Source: Artemisia argyi
Lineage: Eukaryota > Streptophyta > Magnoliopsida > Asterales > Asteraceae
Direction: 5' to 3'
DNA length: 64,000 nt
NCBI GenBank assembly: GCA_030686995.1
Contig: CM060684.1
Coordinates: 12,075,897-12,139,896, forward strand
In this document: positions 1 through 11,480 of the stretch, in pieces
Position numbering within the stretch: the first letter of the stretch is position 1
Layout of the letters: each line of letters starts with the position of its first letter
Notes under the pieces: model-generated
The model's input: only the letters and a program-made list of their open reading frames with translations
Told to the model about the DNA's origin: nothing
The model's database searches: none
Program-made: the position numbers and the translations under genes

Positions 1-1941
1 GTTACTAACTTACTACAGCAAGGGCGACAAAGGCAATGGTACATGACCGGAACGCCAGGCAAGATACCAATGACAGCTCGAATCCCTCACCTAAGCATGA
101 TTAACAACTAAAGGGTAGGATAAGACATGGGATTCACAATAATGGTGTAAAATGAAAAATAGAAACAAACAGTCTTAACCTATAACCGAGTTGCTACCAC
201 TTGCCGTTCATCCAAGGTCAAAGCTCCAAGACGCAAAAATTGGATCATATAACAAGTGTGTGTGCCATTAGAGGACGTCATGATGGGTACCACATTTGGT
301 CTTCGTGTTGGTGATTACGAACCAACAACTTCATTCTTCATATGTGACCGAAGTGGCCTCTTCGATACTAATTCTTTCAAAGCTCAAACTACGGTACTAT
401 ACAAGGTTGCACCAAAGATAAACTATCTACATACTGAATTTCACATTTATTTTTGCATAACAATACAAGAAATAAAATATATCCCCCCACTTGAGATGAA
501 ACAAACATGTAATAATTGGGGGGTATCTCATGATCTTCAAAGATAGGTCTTCAACGTAGGCGTGATTTCTGAATCTCTTAACTCGAACCTCAAACTAGAG
601 CAAGTGCCAACTTCCCAATCACAAACCAAGACTACACGGTAGGCTAAGGTGTATAGGTGTATCGAAACAATTATAATATGGGTATAGTAAGAAACGAAAG
701 GATAGGCTCAAAAGCGTGTAACTAGGGGTATCTTGCACTAAAGATGAGTGCAACAAAAAGGGTTAAACACGGGGGTCGAAGAGTCAATGTGACTAATCGA
801 TAAACACACACATATAGGCTTAATGGGTGATAATCGTAAAATATTGCCTTCTCAAAAAGTTTCTTCCAAATGTACTAAGAAAACTCAATACACTACTCGT
901 CTATGGTCTTGAAATGATGTAAAGGCCAAGTTCTAAAGTTTACGAACTACCGGCACACTCATAATTTTGGTGGATATTGGGTAAAATAAGGGAAACTAAA
1001 TAGGCTAAACCTCACCATGATATAAAGGGTCAATGTGCTCGGCTAAGGTCTATTCTAGTTAGGTTCGGAAAAACATGTCAAAAATTTTAAAAATGGCATA
1101 ATTTTTAAAAATAAATTAGAAAAATGGGGCAAATAAAAGTTCAAGTTACATTCTACTCCCGTCCCCCCACTTGAAATGTACAAAGTCCCATTTGTACGCA
1201 AATAAGCAATGAGAATAAAGGAGATAAGTAGAATTGGAACGAGAACTTCCCTGAAACTTGATCTTGAAAATGAAAGAAGGGTCATGTTTGAGAGAACGTA
1301 CCTTCACTTCGCCTAATGAGCAAACTTCATATCCCTGAAATCACACAACTACCAAAAGCATAAAACCTAAAAAATAAAAAAAATAAACAAAAATATAAAT
1401 CCTAACTCACTTTTGTAGGAATCGTAGTTGCATTTAGCTAATGCAACAAGCCTTTTAAACCACTTGGTGTGCCAAGTGGACGAGTGAAGTCTTGTGAGGG
1501 TTTACAGGGAACACACCCACAAAGTTCATTTAAAAACAAATATAATGTTAAAGTATGTTTGTAATAAAAATCTTTTTAATTTATTTGGTACAAGAGAAAA
1601 CTACGGCGTAGAAGTATTTCAAACTACGCCGTAGTTGGAAAAATCTTACAGTTCTGCACCAGGGGGTGCTACGGTGTAGTCATCCAGAGGGCTACACCGT
1701 AGACTTTTCCTGGGGGGGATTTCTGGAGTAAAAACTCCAAAATCAGCACGTATAATCATTGATCCCTTTCTCTTTTACCTGCAAAAAGTGATTAGAACAA
1801 AAAATACAAAACCCAACTATGCTAATAAAATAAAAAAAATCCAAAGTAAAAATAAAAATAAAAATAAAAATAAAAAGATAGGCATGGGGTGCCTCCCACG
1901 CAGCGCTTGTTTTTCTTCGAGTCACAAGCTTGACTCCACCC
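1..1941 (-). other. Non-coding 3' internal region of the Athila-related element
   Basis: No convincing gene is present; the short ORFs here are not supported. The stretch is collinear with the post-integrase non-coding region of the Athila copy at about 37.1-39.5 kb. Both contain a 'gataggctc...gtgta(a)ctaggggt' block (about 700-735 here, 38105-38135 there) and a 'gcctccca' then 'ttttcttcgagtc' or 'tttacgagtc' block (1889-1925 here, 39468-39505 there). Several CCCC-ACTTGA type polypyrimidine motifs occur (about 485, 1165, 1970). Four CTACG-N-CGTAG palindromes lie at 1601-1702. Confidence 0.6.
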
Positions 1942-3090
1942 TTATTTACTGAGTAAAAGGGTGTTCATCCCCTCACTTGAAATCAAGTGTAGGTGAAAAT
2001 AGCTATAAACACCGTGAGGGTGTGAATTTATTATGGAATAAGGAAATAATAAATTGAAATTGTACCTTAAAGGATATTTCATTTCCTTACTTACTTTACC
2101 CAGTTTGATAGATGGATTCGATGATGAAAGGTTCTCTTCATGATGCGGCTGAATAATCTGCTCGCATACCACCTCAATCCCCATATTAATTGTGGAACTG
2201 CCCTAAATTTCATCTCCTAATACCTTTTCAAGCTCAACTTAAATCAGGTTAGTAGTCGGTGCTACATAACCATCACCGTGAGGTGTGATGTGTTTGTTGT
2301 GTGATGTTATGGGTTGCATTTCGCCATCCATAATTTCGGCAACCTGTTTGGGACAACTAGCAAGGTTGTCAGTAATAGATATAAAAGAAGTGATATCATT
2401 TTGTGTTGCAGCTGATTCCACATAAGATTGTGGAATTGCTTCATCATTCCATAAGCTCATCGCTTCTATCTTTCTCGACTACTCCTTGCTTGATTCATCT
2501 TTCCTCACATTCTTGAATTGATTAGGATATGTAACCGACGGCAGGTACAGTTGCATCACCGGCTTTAGGAATAGTTCGTCTTGCACGGGAGGTGTAAGTA
2601 GTCGCCAAAGCCTTTCTACATCCTCAACCTTGATGTTCCAAACGTCATTCATATCACATTCCTCCTGAACCTCTACTCTCTCCTTTGTAGTGTTGACTTT
2701 GACAATATCGACACCCAATTCATCATTGTTACACCCATTATGAATTTCCTCTCTTATTGGATGAGGATTAGGTGTGTATGTCAAAAGATCAAAAATTTGG
2801 GATTTAATGCCATAAGTCGGATTCCTTCCTCCATATGTCATTGGATAATGTGTAGACATGTACAAATCATACTCCTCCATACTCATGCTACCAATATCAA
2901 CTTTATTTTTTATACTGGAAAATGTAAATCCGGTGTTGGTGAATGGTCGCGGTGTTTGGAAGGAAGATTTAAAGGCACGTGATCTGGTGGTAGCTCTCCT
3001 GGATCGGAGATTCCTCACGTGTGAATACTCATTCTCACGCTCATACTTCAAGTATTCATTTAACGTCATGTTATCAAAATCCATCTCCAT
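1942..3090 (-). pseudogene. Degenerate ORF of non-autonomous Athila-related element
   Basis: The first 203 codons (3090 to 2479) are open and start MEMDFDNMTLNEYLKY. The same frame continues past an in-frame TAG at 2479-2481 to 2239, and past further stops to 1942, so the ancestral ORF was roughly 380 codons. The protein is hydrophilic, with an N-terminal arginine-rich stretch and acidic blocks. It has no gag, protease or RT motif. It lies where gag-pol sits in the autonomous relative, 97 bp from the PBS. I recall similar ORFs beginning with a 'DxMTLxEYLxYE' pattern as common in Asteraceae repeats. Its function is unknown. It could be a residual gag-like or captured host sequence. Confidence 0.55.
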
Positions 3091-3186
3091 GATTACCTAA
3101 AATGCAAAAAGAAACAAAAATAGAAAAGAAAACAAAAATTCCCAAAAAGCAATTAAAACGAAAACTTAAATAAAGTCCTAATAGCT

Positions 3187-3204
3187 CTCCGGCAACAGCG
3201 CCAA
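3187..3204 (-). other. Primer binding site (tRNA-Asp type)
   Basis: The minus strand reads TTGGCGCTGTTGCCGGAG, a near match to the TGGCGCC(G)TTGCCGGGG primer site of the Athila copy at 45014-45034. It lies five bases from the LTR boundary at 3210. Confidence 0.7.
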
Positions 3205-4234
3205 AAACTTGATGCAGGATTTACCGACTAGGTTTTATATTTATAATAGTTACGTCTACCTAAGGTCTACCTTATGCACTATCGGGCAGTGTACCCGGTC
3301 GTGTGAGGTATAGCTAGATGGTAAAGCCGAGGTCGTCCCAAGAGCTAAGGTGCAGAAAATATATAAGTTTTAATGTCACTAAATGAAAAGGGGTTTTAAT
3401 GATTAAAATAATTAAAATAAATAAATAACAAAAGCAAATAATAAGTAAAGGGAAATCAATAGGAGAAAGTAGTATTAAACTAATTACTACTCTTGTTATT
3501 AACATGACAAGTTTTCTAATTATGCATCCTATCGTTTTATCAAGGGGGTTTCAATTCAATAGACTCAGATGGTCAAATCGCCTATCCTATCCTACACCTC
3601 ACCCTATTCTTCCAAATCGATTGAAAGAGTTCGCTGGCACGAAATGAAAGAGTCCTTAAGTACCTCAACTAACTTAGACTTGTCTAACGGGATGTGTTGC
3701 ACTTACACCTCCCCTATAACTCCTTTAGAAAATCTATTTGGTAGGTGATCCTATGGTCAATTCGCACGTGTATGGTGATGAAAGTGTCTACGGTTCATCT
3801 TAACCATTACCAAGTCACAACCTTCTAATGGGATGCGGGGGGGGCGCATATTACATCCCCCTTAAAGAAACTACCAAATATCAATACCTCTAAAGCTAGA
3901 GTGTCGTGAGACAAGCTAAGAAAGTATACAAATAAAATGACAAATGATGCGAGAAAACTAAATTATATTAATAATAATTTCATAACAAGGCTAACACCAA
4001 AAGGTGTGTAGCCAAACATACAGAATATTAAACCAACAATGATGTATAAATCATGAATTGAATTAAACATATTGTATGATACAAATTACTTGATGTAAGG
4101 CTAATGATGATGATAATTGCAACTGAATTCTCCCTTGTAAAGTAGTTGGTTGCTGCTGGAAAATAGACCGAGATGGTGCCCTAATCGCCCCCTTGAAAGG
4201 GAGGAAAAGAGATGGTGAATAATGCAAAATTCGG

Positions 4235-4246
4235 CCTCTATTTATA
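4235..4246 (-). promoter_or_regulatory. TATA box of the Athila-related LTR
   Basis: The minus strand reads TATAAATAGAGG, a canonical plant TATA context. Transcription would run toward the PBS at 3204, with a start expected near 4205-4210. Confidence 0.55.
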
Positions 4247-4259
4247 GGTTTCGAACCAA

Positions 4260-4671
4260 CTATGGCGTAGCTATTGAGCAACTATGGCGTATCACTTTTA
4301 TAGCGGCGTAGCTTGTTCTGAGCTCAATCTGGGACATTTTCTCAACTACGGCGTAGTTGATTTATGAGCTACGGCGTAGCTACTTCCTTCCGTGTTTTGG
4401 TCATCTTCGAAAAATCATATCTTTTAAACCGTAAGTCATCACGGGACGTGCCACCGGGTGTTTCGAAGGTAATTGAGTCTAGTTTCATTTAAAATTGGTC
4501 TCATGGTCTCTTGCCTTCAAGTTATGGTCATAAACCAATCTACGGTGTAGCAAAATGAAGGACTATGCCATAACTCTATCGAGATGTCGACTACGCCATT
4601 GGTCTTTGGTAATCGTTGAATGGTCTTCAGTGATGGCTATGGCGTAGGTAGATAAGACCTCTACACCGTAG
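4260..4671 (-). repeat. CTACG-N-CGTAG palindrome array in U3
   Basis: Exact or near copies of the 11-bp palindrome lie at 4260-4270, 4281-4291, 4301-4311, 4346-4356, 4369-4379, 4540-4550, 4563-4572, 4591-4600, 4638-4648 and 4661-4671. All are upstream of the minus-strand TATA box. Further copies are in the internal 3' region at 1601-1611, 1624-1634, 1669-1679 and 1692-1702. Confidence 0.75.
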
Positions 4672-4857
4672 TTAGTGCAAATTTTGCATACTTCAATAAT
4701 CTTCCTCTTTAATCTTTCATTTTCGTTTCTTTGCTCATCGTTGCCCTGAAAACAGAATATAAACAAATAAGAGTTTATATCCTAACATATTAACATAAAA
4801 TATGAATAATCTAGAGGGAAATCAACACTAAAATATGGGTATTATTTGATGTTATCA

Positions 4858-7350
4858 ACAAGCATCACAAAAATGATTATCAAACTTAAGCTTAGGGAGG
4901 TTTCTAACTAGTTCTTTCAAAGCCAATGATTGTATTAAACGCATATTGGCGTGACCTAGTCTCCTATGCCATAATGTGTAATTTTCATCTATGGTTGCTA
5001 GGCAAATCTTATCTTGAGGCGTATTTCCTATTTTCATAACAAATAAACCATTTTTCCTAACTCCTTTGCCTATGGTCTTGCCATACTTAGTGATCTCACT
5101 ACCCTCTTCAGATAAAATAACTGTACACTTATTGTCAACCATTTGACTAGTACTAAGCAAATTAAATCCTAAGTTATCTACATGTTCAACATTTCTATTA
5201 GTAAGGGAGTCTTGAGTAATCGTACCTTTGCCAATTATGTTGCCTTTAAGTTTGCAACCGAAAGTGACATTACCTCCATTGTAAGCCTTATATGATGAGA
5301 ATTGACTTCGGTTTCCCGTCATGTGATTAGTGCATCCACTATCTTTAACCCATTCATCAGGCTCCAAGTCGATTCCCAAGCATATCTATTGAATAAGATA
5401 GAAATTCAAACGTTTGGTCCCCAATATCTCATGGGTCCAAAGTTGTTAGTGTTAAACATCCTATGCATTATTTGCATTTGACTAGGATGTTGGAACGGAG
5501 GACAAATTTTCCATTTCGAGTAACTTCATTGTTGAAAGGTATTCCATGTTGTTGGATTACTTGAATAACTTTGTCTTCTAAAGTTACTTCTCGGTTGAGG
5601 AGTCCTTGACCAAGGTTTAGGAAGATTGGTTTTTCTAGGTGGAGGAGTCTTTGATCTAATGTTGGGTTTCACAAAGCCAAGTCCGGGTGTTGACAAAGGT
5701 TTATAAATACTTTTGACTTCCCTTTTACTACCCAACGGTACTTAAACTTTGTTAACTACTTTTTAATTCGATTCAGGGTTTAAATTGTTTTTTAGACTCG
5801 ACTCTGTTCTGTCCTTTGGACCACACGGTACCACGGTACCACTAATTTTAGTGGTGCCATCTGTACCTTTAGTGGTGTCGTCCATTGTTCCGACAGAACT
5901 TCTAAGTTTGCTAAATTTTACTTGTTTTGTTTTACTTGTTGAAGTTTCATTAACACTTAGATTCGTATCGACATGCTCACTATATCTTGCGCTAATTGCC
6001 TTGTTATCAGGCGATTTAGCTTCTTTTTCAAACTTAATGATTCTCAATGCATTTTTCCTAAGTTGTACATATTCTACTCTAAGATTGTGACATGACTCAC
6101 ATCCAACGTCACAAGCCTTTCTTTTATCAAGTCTTTTTACTTGATCTTTTAGTTCTAAAATTTCTTTTTCTAGTTTATTCAATGTTGCCTTTAATGTTTT
6201 GTTTCTAGTTATGATTTTAGCGCTTAATTCACATAATTTATTATATTCGTCATATAGCATGTTATCATTTATAGACGAATTATCATCACTATAATAAGAG
6301 GATTCGGAGTGTACCTCATTTGAAGCTTAAGCCATAAGACATGTTTCGTCGTTGGGCTTCTTCTCATCATCTTCATCACTATCACTCCAAGACCCTCCTA
6401 CGAAAGCTCTTTGGTTGTTGTATCAAGGTGGTTTAGGACATTCTCCAATTAGGTGTGATTAGGGTCTCCACATCTAAGCACTTCCTATCACTTTTTCCTT
6501 TCTTATCGTATCGGTTCTTTGAGAATGACTTCTTCTCGTCACGAGGTTGTCTAACGAACCCTTTCTTCTAAAGAACTTCTTAAAATCTCTAACCGGTAAA
6601 GAATACTCTTCATCTTCACTATCGGAACACAAGCTTTCCTCATCACTAGATTCTTTCTTGGCTTTCAATGCTAGAGATCTAACTTTCTCACTTTTGCCTT
6701 TGACTATGTCGGAGTCTTTCTTGATTATCATTTCATGAACTTTCAAGTTTCCTATAAGTTCATCAAGTGATAATGTCGCCAAGTTCTTTGATTCTTCAAC
6801 GGCGGTGACCTTTGCTCTCCATTTTGGATGTAGAGGCCTAAGAAACTTCCTAACATAATTCTTGCTAGACTAACCTTCATCAAGAGCTTTAAGACTAGTA
6901 ATAATAGTATTAAATCTAGCAAAGGCACTATCTATGGTTTCATCTTCCGGAATGGAAAATTGTTCATATTATTGGACAAGAAGATCAATTTTGTTCTCTT
7001 TGACTTGATTATTAAGTATTCCAAATATCTTTTTCCGTATTGCACATAAAAATTCTTTCAAATTACTTTTTCGGCAAAGCATTGTAAATTACCATTTTGT
7101 CCTCATCATTTTTGGCTAGTTTTCTTTTAAGATTATCACTTTGTTGATCATAAGGAATAATTTAATCCTTTTTGGTTATAGGATCCTTTTCAACAGGTTT
7201 AAAGTCACCATCGGTAATAACATGCCAAAGATCAATGTCTTTTGATTTCACATACGTTTCGAATCTTGTTTTTCAATAAATAAAACAATCGGTTTCAAAA
7301 AGTGGTGGTCTTTGCATAGATTGCCCTTCTTGACATTTGTCGAAATCCAT
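4858..7350 (-). pseudogene. Ty1/copia gag - protease - pre-integrase (decayed, interrupted)
   Basis: The minus strand encodes the N-terminal part of a copia polyprotein. Gag starts at an ATG at 7350 (MDFDKCQEGQS), followed by a UBN2-like gag with an acidic/serine segment (about 6780-6480) and a coiled-coil stretch (6260-5763). The protease has a D-S-G active site (DEWVKDSGCTNHMTG, about 5355-5310). The pre-integrase HxxxC segment is WHRRLGHANMRLIQS, then HFCDAC, at about 4960-4860. In-frame stops occur in gag (for example about 7160, 7060, 6970 and 6870) and frameshifts lie between segments. Integrase, RT and RNase H are missing because the Athila-related element cut the ORF at 4857; the rest must lie left of the window. 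Confidence 0.85.
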
Positions 7351-7397
7351 TGATCGATTCAAGTTTTAAAATACAATGTACTTAAAAACTTGCCTAA

Positions 7398-7413
7398 CCT
7401 GGCTCTGATACCA
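7398..7413 (-). other. Copia primer binding site (initiator tRNA-Met)
   Basis: The minus strand reads TGGTATCAGAGCCAGG, the classic plant tRNA-Met primer site, two bases inside the copia 5' LTR boundary at 7416. Confidence 0.85.
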
Positions 7414-7415
7414 CT

Positions 7416-7663
7416 TGTGATAAACTAGAAGGGGGGTTTGAATATTTTACCGATTTTTTTAGTAATTTATAAAAGTTTACTTTGAAAAAACCTTAGATTA
7501 TAGTGTATACGAAATCAATCAACACCAATATGAACACTATACTATACTATCACAAGTAATAAATAAATGTAAACAAAAGAGATGGAGAGATCAAACCAAG
7601 ACAACAAGATTTATAGTGGTTCGGTTACGAAACTCTTCTTCACTCTACTCCACTCCCCGAGTA
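7416..7663 (-). repeat. Copia 5' LTR, inner segment
   Basis: This starts TGTGATAAAC directly after the PBS and is cut by the Tekay insertion after the GAGTA target site (7659-7663). It continues at 21061. Confidence 0.75.
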
Positions 7664-8102
7664 TGTGACAACTGGCAGTTTAGGGAGCTATTTTTAAAAC
7701 CCGCATTACAACTTAAGTTCGTTTATAATTTTTATTTGAAATTTTCATTTCACAACGAACTTGTAAGACCTATTCCTATGGATATTTTATTTAATGACGT
7801 TATGGAATTCGTGAATTATGTTCATAATTCATTTTTGATTATACGATCGGTGATGTATATTTGAATTCTCACCTGGTACTACGTTGACTTTGGCACTAGG
7901 ATTACCTAACATAGTTTTATGATTCGTCTTAACGAGTCCGTTATATATTTTAATTAATTACGAGAGGTTCTCGTGTGATATGGAAATTTTAAAATGAGTT
8001 CGGGTTCGGGCCACGTGTTTTTACAGTACCCGCGTTACCCGCTCCACCGTAATAATATCTTTATTATTACTATTAGTATTATTATTCTTATTATTATTAT
8101 AC

Positions 8103-8142
<40 letters not shown>

Positions 8143-8364
8143 AAAAAAAGTTAATAAAGGGTCCTTTGGGTCCGGTTCTTCACACACCAACACAAACACT
8201 CATTATTTTCATCTCTCTTTTCCTCTCATCCTCTCCACTCCAAAACCCTAGCCGCCCCTTAAATATTCCGGCCACACCACAGCCACCGCCGGCCACCACT
8301 CTAAACCACCACCATAAATCGATTCCCCATCATCCCTACTCTTAGATCTACTATAACACGCGCC

Positions 8365-8370
8365 TATAAA
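8365..8370 (+). promoter_or_regulatory. Candidate TATA box in Tekay LTR
   Basis: TATAAA occurs in a GCC-TATAAA-CCCC context, and the same box is at 18298-18303 in the 3' LTR. The upstream CT-rich, AAACCCTAG-containing sequence already looks like a plant leader, so the true start could be earlier. Confidence 0.3.
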
Positions 8371-10370
8371 CCCCATATTTCATTTCGAATCGTCACTAAA
8401 TTCACCACTATTCGTTGTTTTTGGAAAGATTATCAAGGTTTTGAGCTTTTAGTTCAAAGGTGAGCGAGTTTCCACTCGTATTGTTAATAAAAAACGCGAC
8501 CCTTGGTCACGAAGTATTTAAGATCCGAATGGGTTTTTAATTAAAAACGTGATATGATGATGGGTTGTTGATGAAACATGTTTTTCTATGAAGTTTGGTA
8601 TCCGGGTTGGTTTATTTTCGTCGGGTCGAGGTGTACCCGAGGGTGAAACCCTCGGATTGTGCTTGTTTGGCCGAACTGTGATCTTTGATGATTCTTGGTG
8701 TTCGATGAGGGTGTTTGGACCTCATTTTTGTTGTTAACCTTGGATACTTGGTTCGAGCCTCTTGGCTCGTGATGTGACCGAGACTCAATTGAGTCGTATA
8801 GCCTCGGGTTCGGCTTGGTAAACCGACCCGAACTCTAACTTGGTTGATGTTATTTTTTTGTGCTAATGGTGAACTACTTGTTATATTATTATTTCATATC
8901 ATTGTTTTTGGTATATTGGTTGTTGTGGTATTATATTCTCGGCCGAATGCATTGGGTCGAATTGGTTATTGATTTTGGTAATTGAGAAGTTGTTGGCGAT
9001 TGGTAAATGTGATATGAGGACCGGTTATGAGACGGTCGTTAGATGACGGAGATAGGTTAGTCGGGTACCGTAGTCGGACCTTATTGTTGTAGCCCGTGGT
9101 TGAGATTGTGAGTGGACGGAGATTTATTATTTATGACTTTTCTTATTGTTGGACTTGGACAATGAGTCGAGGGTCATGACTCGGACATATGACCATTTCG
9201 TATAACTCAATAACTATTAAAACTAAAACGAGAATAATAAAACTCGTAATAATAATTATTGATAATATGAACGTTTATACGAAAGTATATACGTGAATAA
9301 CGTATATATACCTATATAAACGCGTATATTAATAATAATAATAATCACGAGTCGTATTATAAATAATACGATTAAATATATATTAGGCTACGAAAGTGGC
9401 GTAATATTATTATAAAAATTGTGTTATAAACGGGAAACTCCCGACAATTATGAAACATTTAATAAAAATGTCATTTCGAATATACAACGGATACATTTAT
9501 TGAGTTAGGCGAAATTGTCGTCACCCGGGTCCAGGTAAGTTACTAATTGTGACATTCGTGTTGTCTCGGATATATGACGACTAATATCGACGTTTTCTAT
9601 AAGTAAATAACCACTCAACCGTAAGGTTGAGCCGGGTTGTTTGGTTATATGAAACGAATATATTAGTGGGTATCGTATCCTACGACGCCCATAGGTTGTG
9701 GTATATGTAAAGTGGAATAGATTGCGAGTGTATATATCGGGAAATCTGGCCAATTTGACGATATATACGAGGAATTTATTAAACTATGATATATACTATA
9801 TAGTCAATATGTGCTATGTGCTTTATATGTGCTTTAGATTGGGTGTAATCTTGGAACGGTATATTACGTAAATAAATATGAGGATTATCAAATCGACGGA
9901 TTTGGTAAACTTTGGCGATTTATTTAAATGATATATTGGACTAATATTAGATCTATAGTTTATTATATCTTCTACATGTGATCTTGTTGGTTTGTTTTGA
10001 GTCGACCCACCACCCGTATGGATACCAAACGCAAATACACCAAACTAATACGAAATGGATTTTCGGTAATAAAACGGATTCTCGTCCGGGTTTGGGAATA
10101 TTGTATATTTGAGGAAATGATTTCTGAAAGAGTTAATATTGTTAGGTCGTGCCAAGTCCGTAGTTGCTGTTTCGTGAGTTATCATACATCTTATTGCTAC
10201 CTACCTCGTCTTGCTATTTTCTGGACTTGAGGTGAGTCATAGCCCCACTTTTTACTCTTGAACTATGTTTTCAACGATTGGGGTGAGAAACGTGCAAATC
10301 ATTTTACGTGGACTATTATCGCTTTTATATTCTTTCTAAACTTGCTATGCGTATGGACTAGGATGTATAG

Positions 10371-10720
10371 TCAGCTTTAGTCACTTCTCTTGTGTACTAT
10401 TCAAGGTTGGCTTATTTGTTATTGTCAGCTTTAGTCACACCTTTTGTGTGTACTATTCAAGGTTGGCTTATTTGGTTATTGGTGAATTGTCAGCTTTAGT
10501 CACATATATGTTGTGTGTACTATTCAAGGTTGACTTATTTAGATACTGTAGTGTGCACCTATAGGTTATTAATACTTCGGAGGTTATCCGAGTATTTATT
10601 GGTATTGCGGGGGTTACCCGAATATCTATGTTGTTACGGAAGGGTATCCGTGTGTTTTGGTTATTGCGGAAGGGTATCCGTGTGTTATGTTGAGAGCGGA
10701 GGGTATCCGCAGGCTTTTAG
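10371..10720 (+). repeat. Short tandem repeats in Tekay LTR (second copy 20304-20653)
   Basis: Three degenerate units of about 60 bp contain 'gtcagctttagtcac' and 'tattcaaggttg' (10371-10540). They are followed by four or five units built on 'gcggaagggtatccg' (10575-10710), each with a small GCGGA..TCCGC inverted pair. Confidence 0.75.
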
Positions 10721-11125
10721 CGAATCCTTAGTCTAGCTAGCAAGCGTTTTGCGTATATGTCCACTATATTATTAGTTGAATTTAAACCTATGATCTCACC
10801 AGCGAAAGCTGACTTTTAGCACGTTTTCTCAGGTAATTAAGTGTTGAGGTGCATGCTTGGATTGGAAGGCTCGGCTGAGGCACACGGTTATGGATCTATA
10901 TTTTCTGAACTCTGATAATTAAATTTGGACCTATTATTATTTATTTTGGGCCTGACTCTGAATGATGTTGGGATAAATGTAAACCTTAAAACCCCGTTTT
11001 GGTTGTGTTTTTACTATGTTTACTTTATCTCGTTCTATATTGTCTTGTGTTGGATACCAATCCCCGTAGCACCCCGAAAGCTTGTTGAGTCTTCCGCTGT
11101 ATCAAATTTTGGGGGTGTTACAGAT

Positions 11126-11142
11126 TGGTATCAGAGCCAAGG
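11126..11142 (+). other. Tekay primer binding site (tRNA-Met)
   Basis: TGGTATCAGAGCCAAGG lies three bases after the 5' LTR end. The following leader to 11480 contains no gene. Confidence 0.85.
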
Positions 11143-11480
11143 TTATAGAGAACTAGGTAAATAAACGCCTAAACTATAACCGTATTTTTATAGAAAATGA
11201 TCCTTGACTACCGCCCGCCAGCCCGCCAAGCCGAAGCATCTTCTATTATTTGAGATGATTGTTGGATTTGAGAGTTATTGAGATGACTTGAGGTTTATGG
11301 ATTTTAGTAATAAGATGGTGTTCTCGAGGATTTATATGGTCTATATGTTTTATAAACATTTTAGTAATGCGGTGTTTGAAATTCTTTTATTAAGATTATA
11401 TGGAATTAATTGATGAGTATATTTGGTACGATCTTATGAGTTGTGATTTAAGTTGTTTTTGAAACACTTACACCTACCCT

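Larger units (their letters stand above)
1..4857 (-). mobile_element. Non-autonomous Athila-related LTR element (3' end outside window)
   Basis: On the minus strand this reads 5' LTR (4857 to 3210), a primer binding site complementary to a tRNA-Asp-type 3' end (3204 to 3187), a short degenerate ORF (3090 to 1942) and a long non-coding 3' region running off the window. No reverse transcriptase or integrase is visible. The 3' region and the position of motifs match the nested Athila element at 35625-46446, which supports a non-autonomous relative. It inserted into the copia coding sequence at 4858, where the copia reading frame breaks right after a Cys-Asp-Ala-Cys motif. A candidate target duplication ACAAG lies at 4858-4862; the partner is outside the window. 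Confidence 0.75.
3210..4857 (-). repeat. 5' LTR of Athila-related element (1648 bp)
   Basis: The LTR is bounded by TGATGCAGG at 3210 and GTTATCA at 4857 (TG..CA on either strand). The inner edge is next to the PBS and the outer edge abuts interrupted copia coding sequence. It contains a minus-strand TATA box (4235-4246) and about ten CTACG-N-CGTAG palindromes upstream of it. The ORFs inside are not credible genes. Confidence 0.7.
7664..11122 (+). repeat. Tekay 5' LTR (3459 bp)
   Basis: The LTR starts TGTGACAACTGG and ends GGTGTTACA. The 3.46-kb length is large for this lineage. It contains an A run (8107-8139) after a TTA-rich stretch, a pyrimidine-rich block with AAACCCTAG (about 8215-8255), a TATAAA at 8365-8370, TA-rich sequence (9200-9400) and two sets of short tandem repeats (10371-10720). 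The ORFs within are not supported as genes. Confidence 0.93.

Noticed and set aside
256..546. 96-codon plus-strand ORF near the window start
   Set aside because: It lies in the non-coding 3' region of a minus-strand LTR element, and its protein shows no recognisable pattern.
7398..7413. tRNA gene
   Set aside because: Only the 3' complement of tRNA-Met is present, as expected for a primer binding site. The same applies to 11126-11142.
8107..8139. Long A runs (also 18038-18072, 21538-21580, 31219-31240) as poly(A) tails of retrogenes or LINEs
   Set aside because: They lie inside LTRs or coding sequence and are not preceded by LINE or gene sequence. The two Tekay runs are at equivalent LTR positions.
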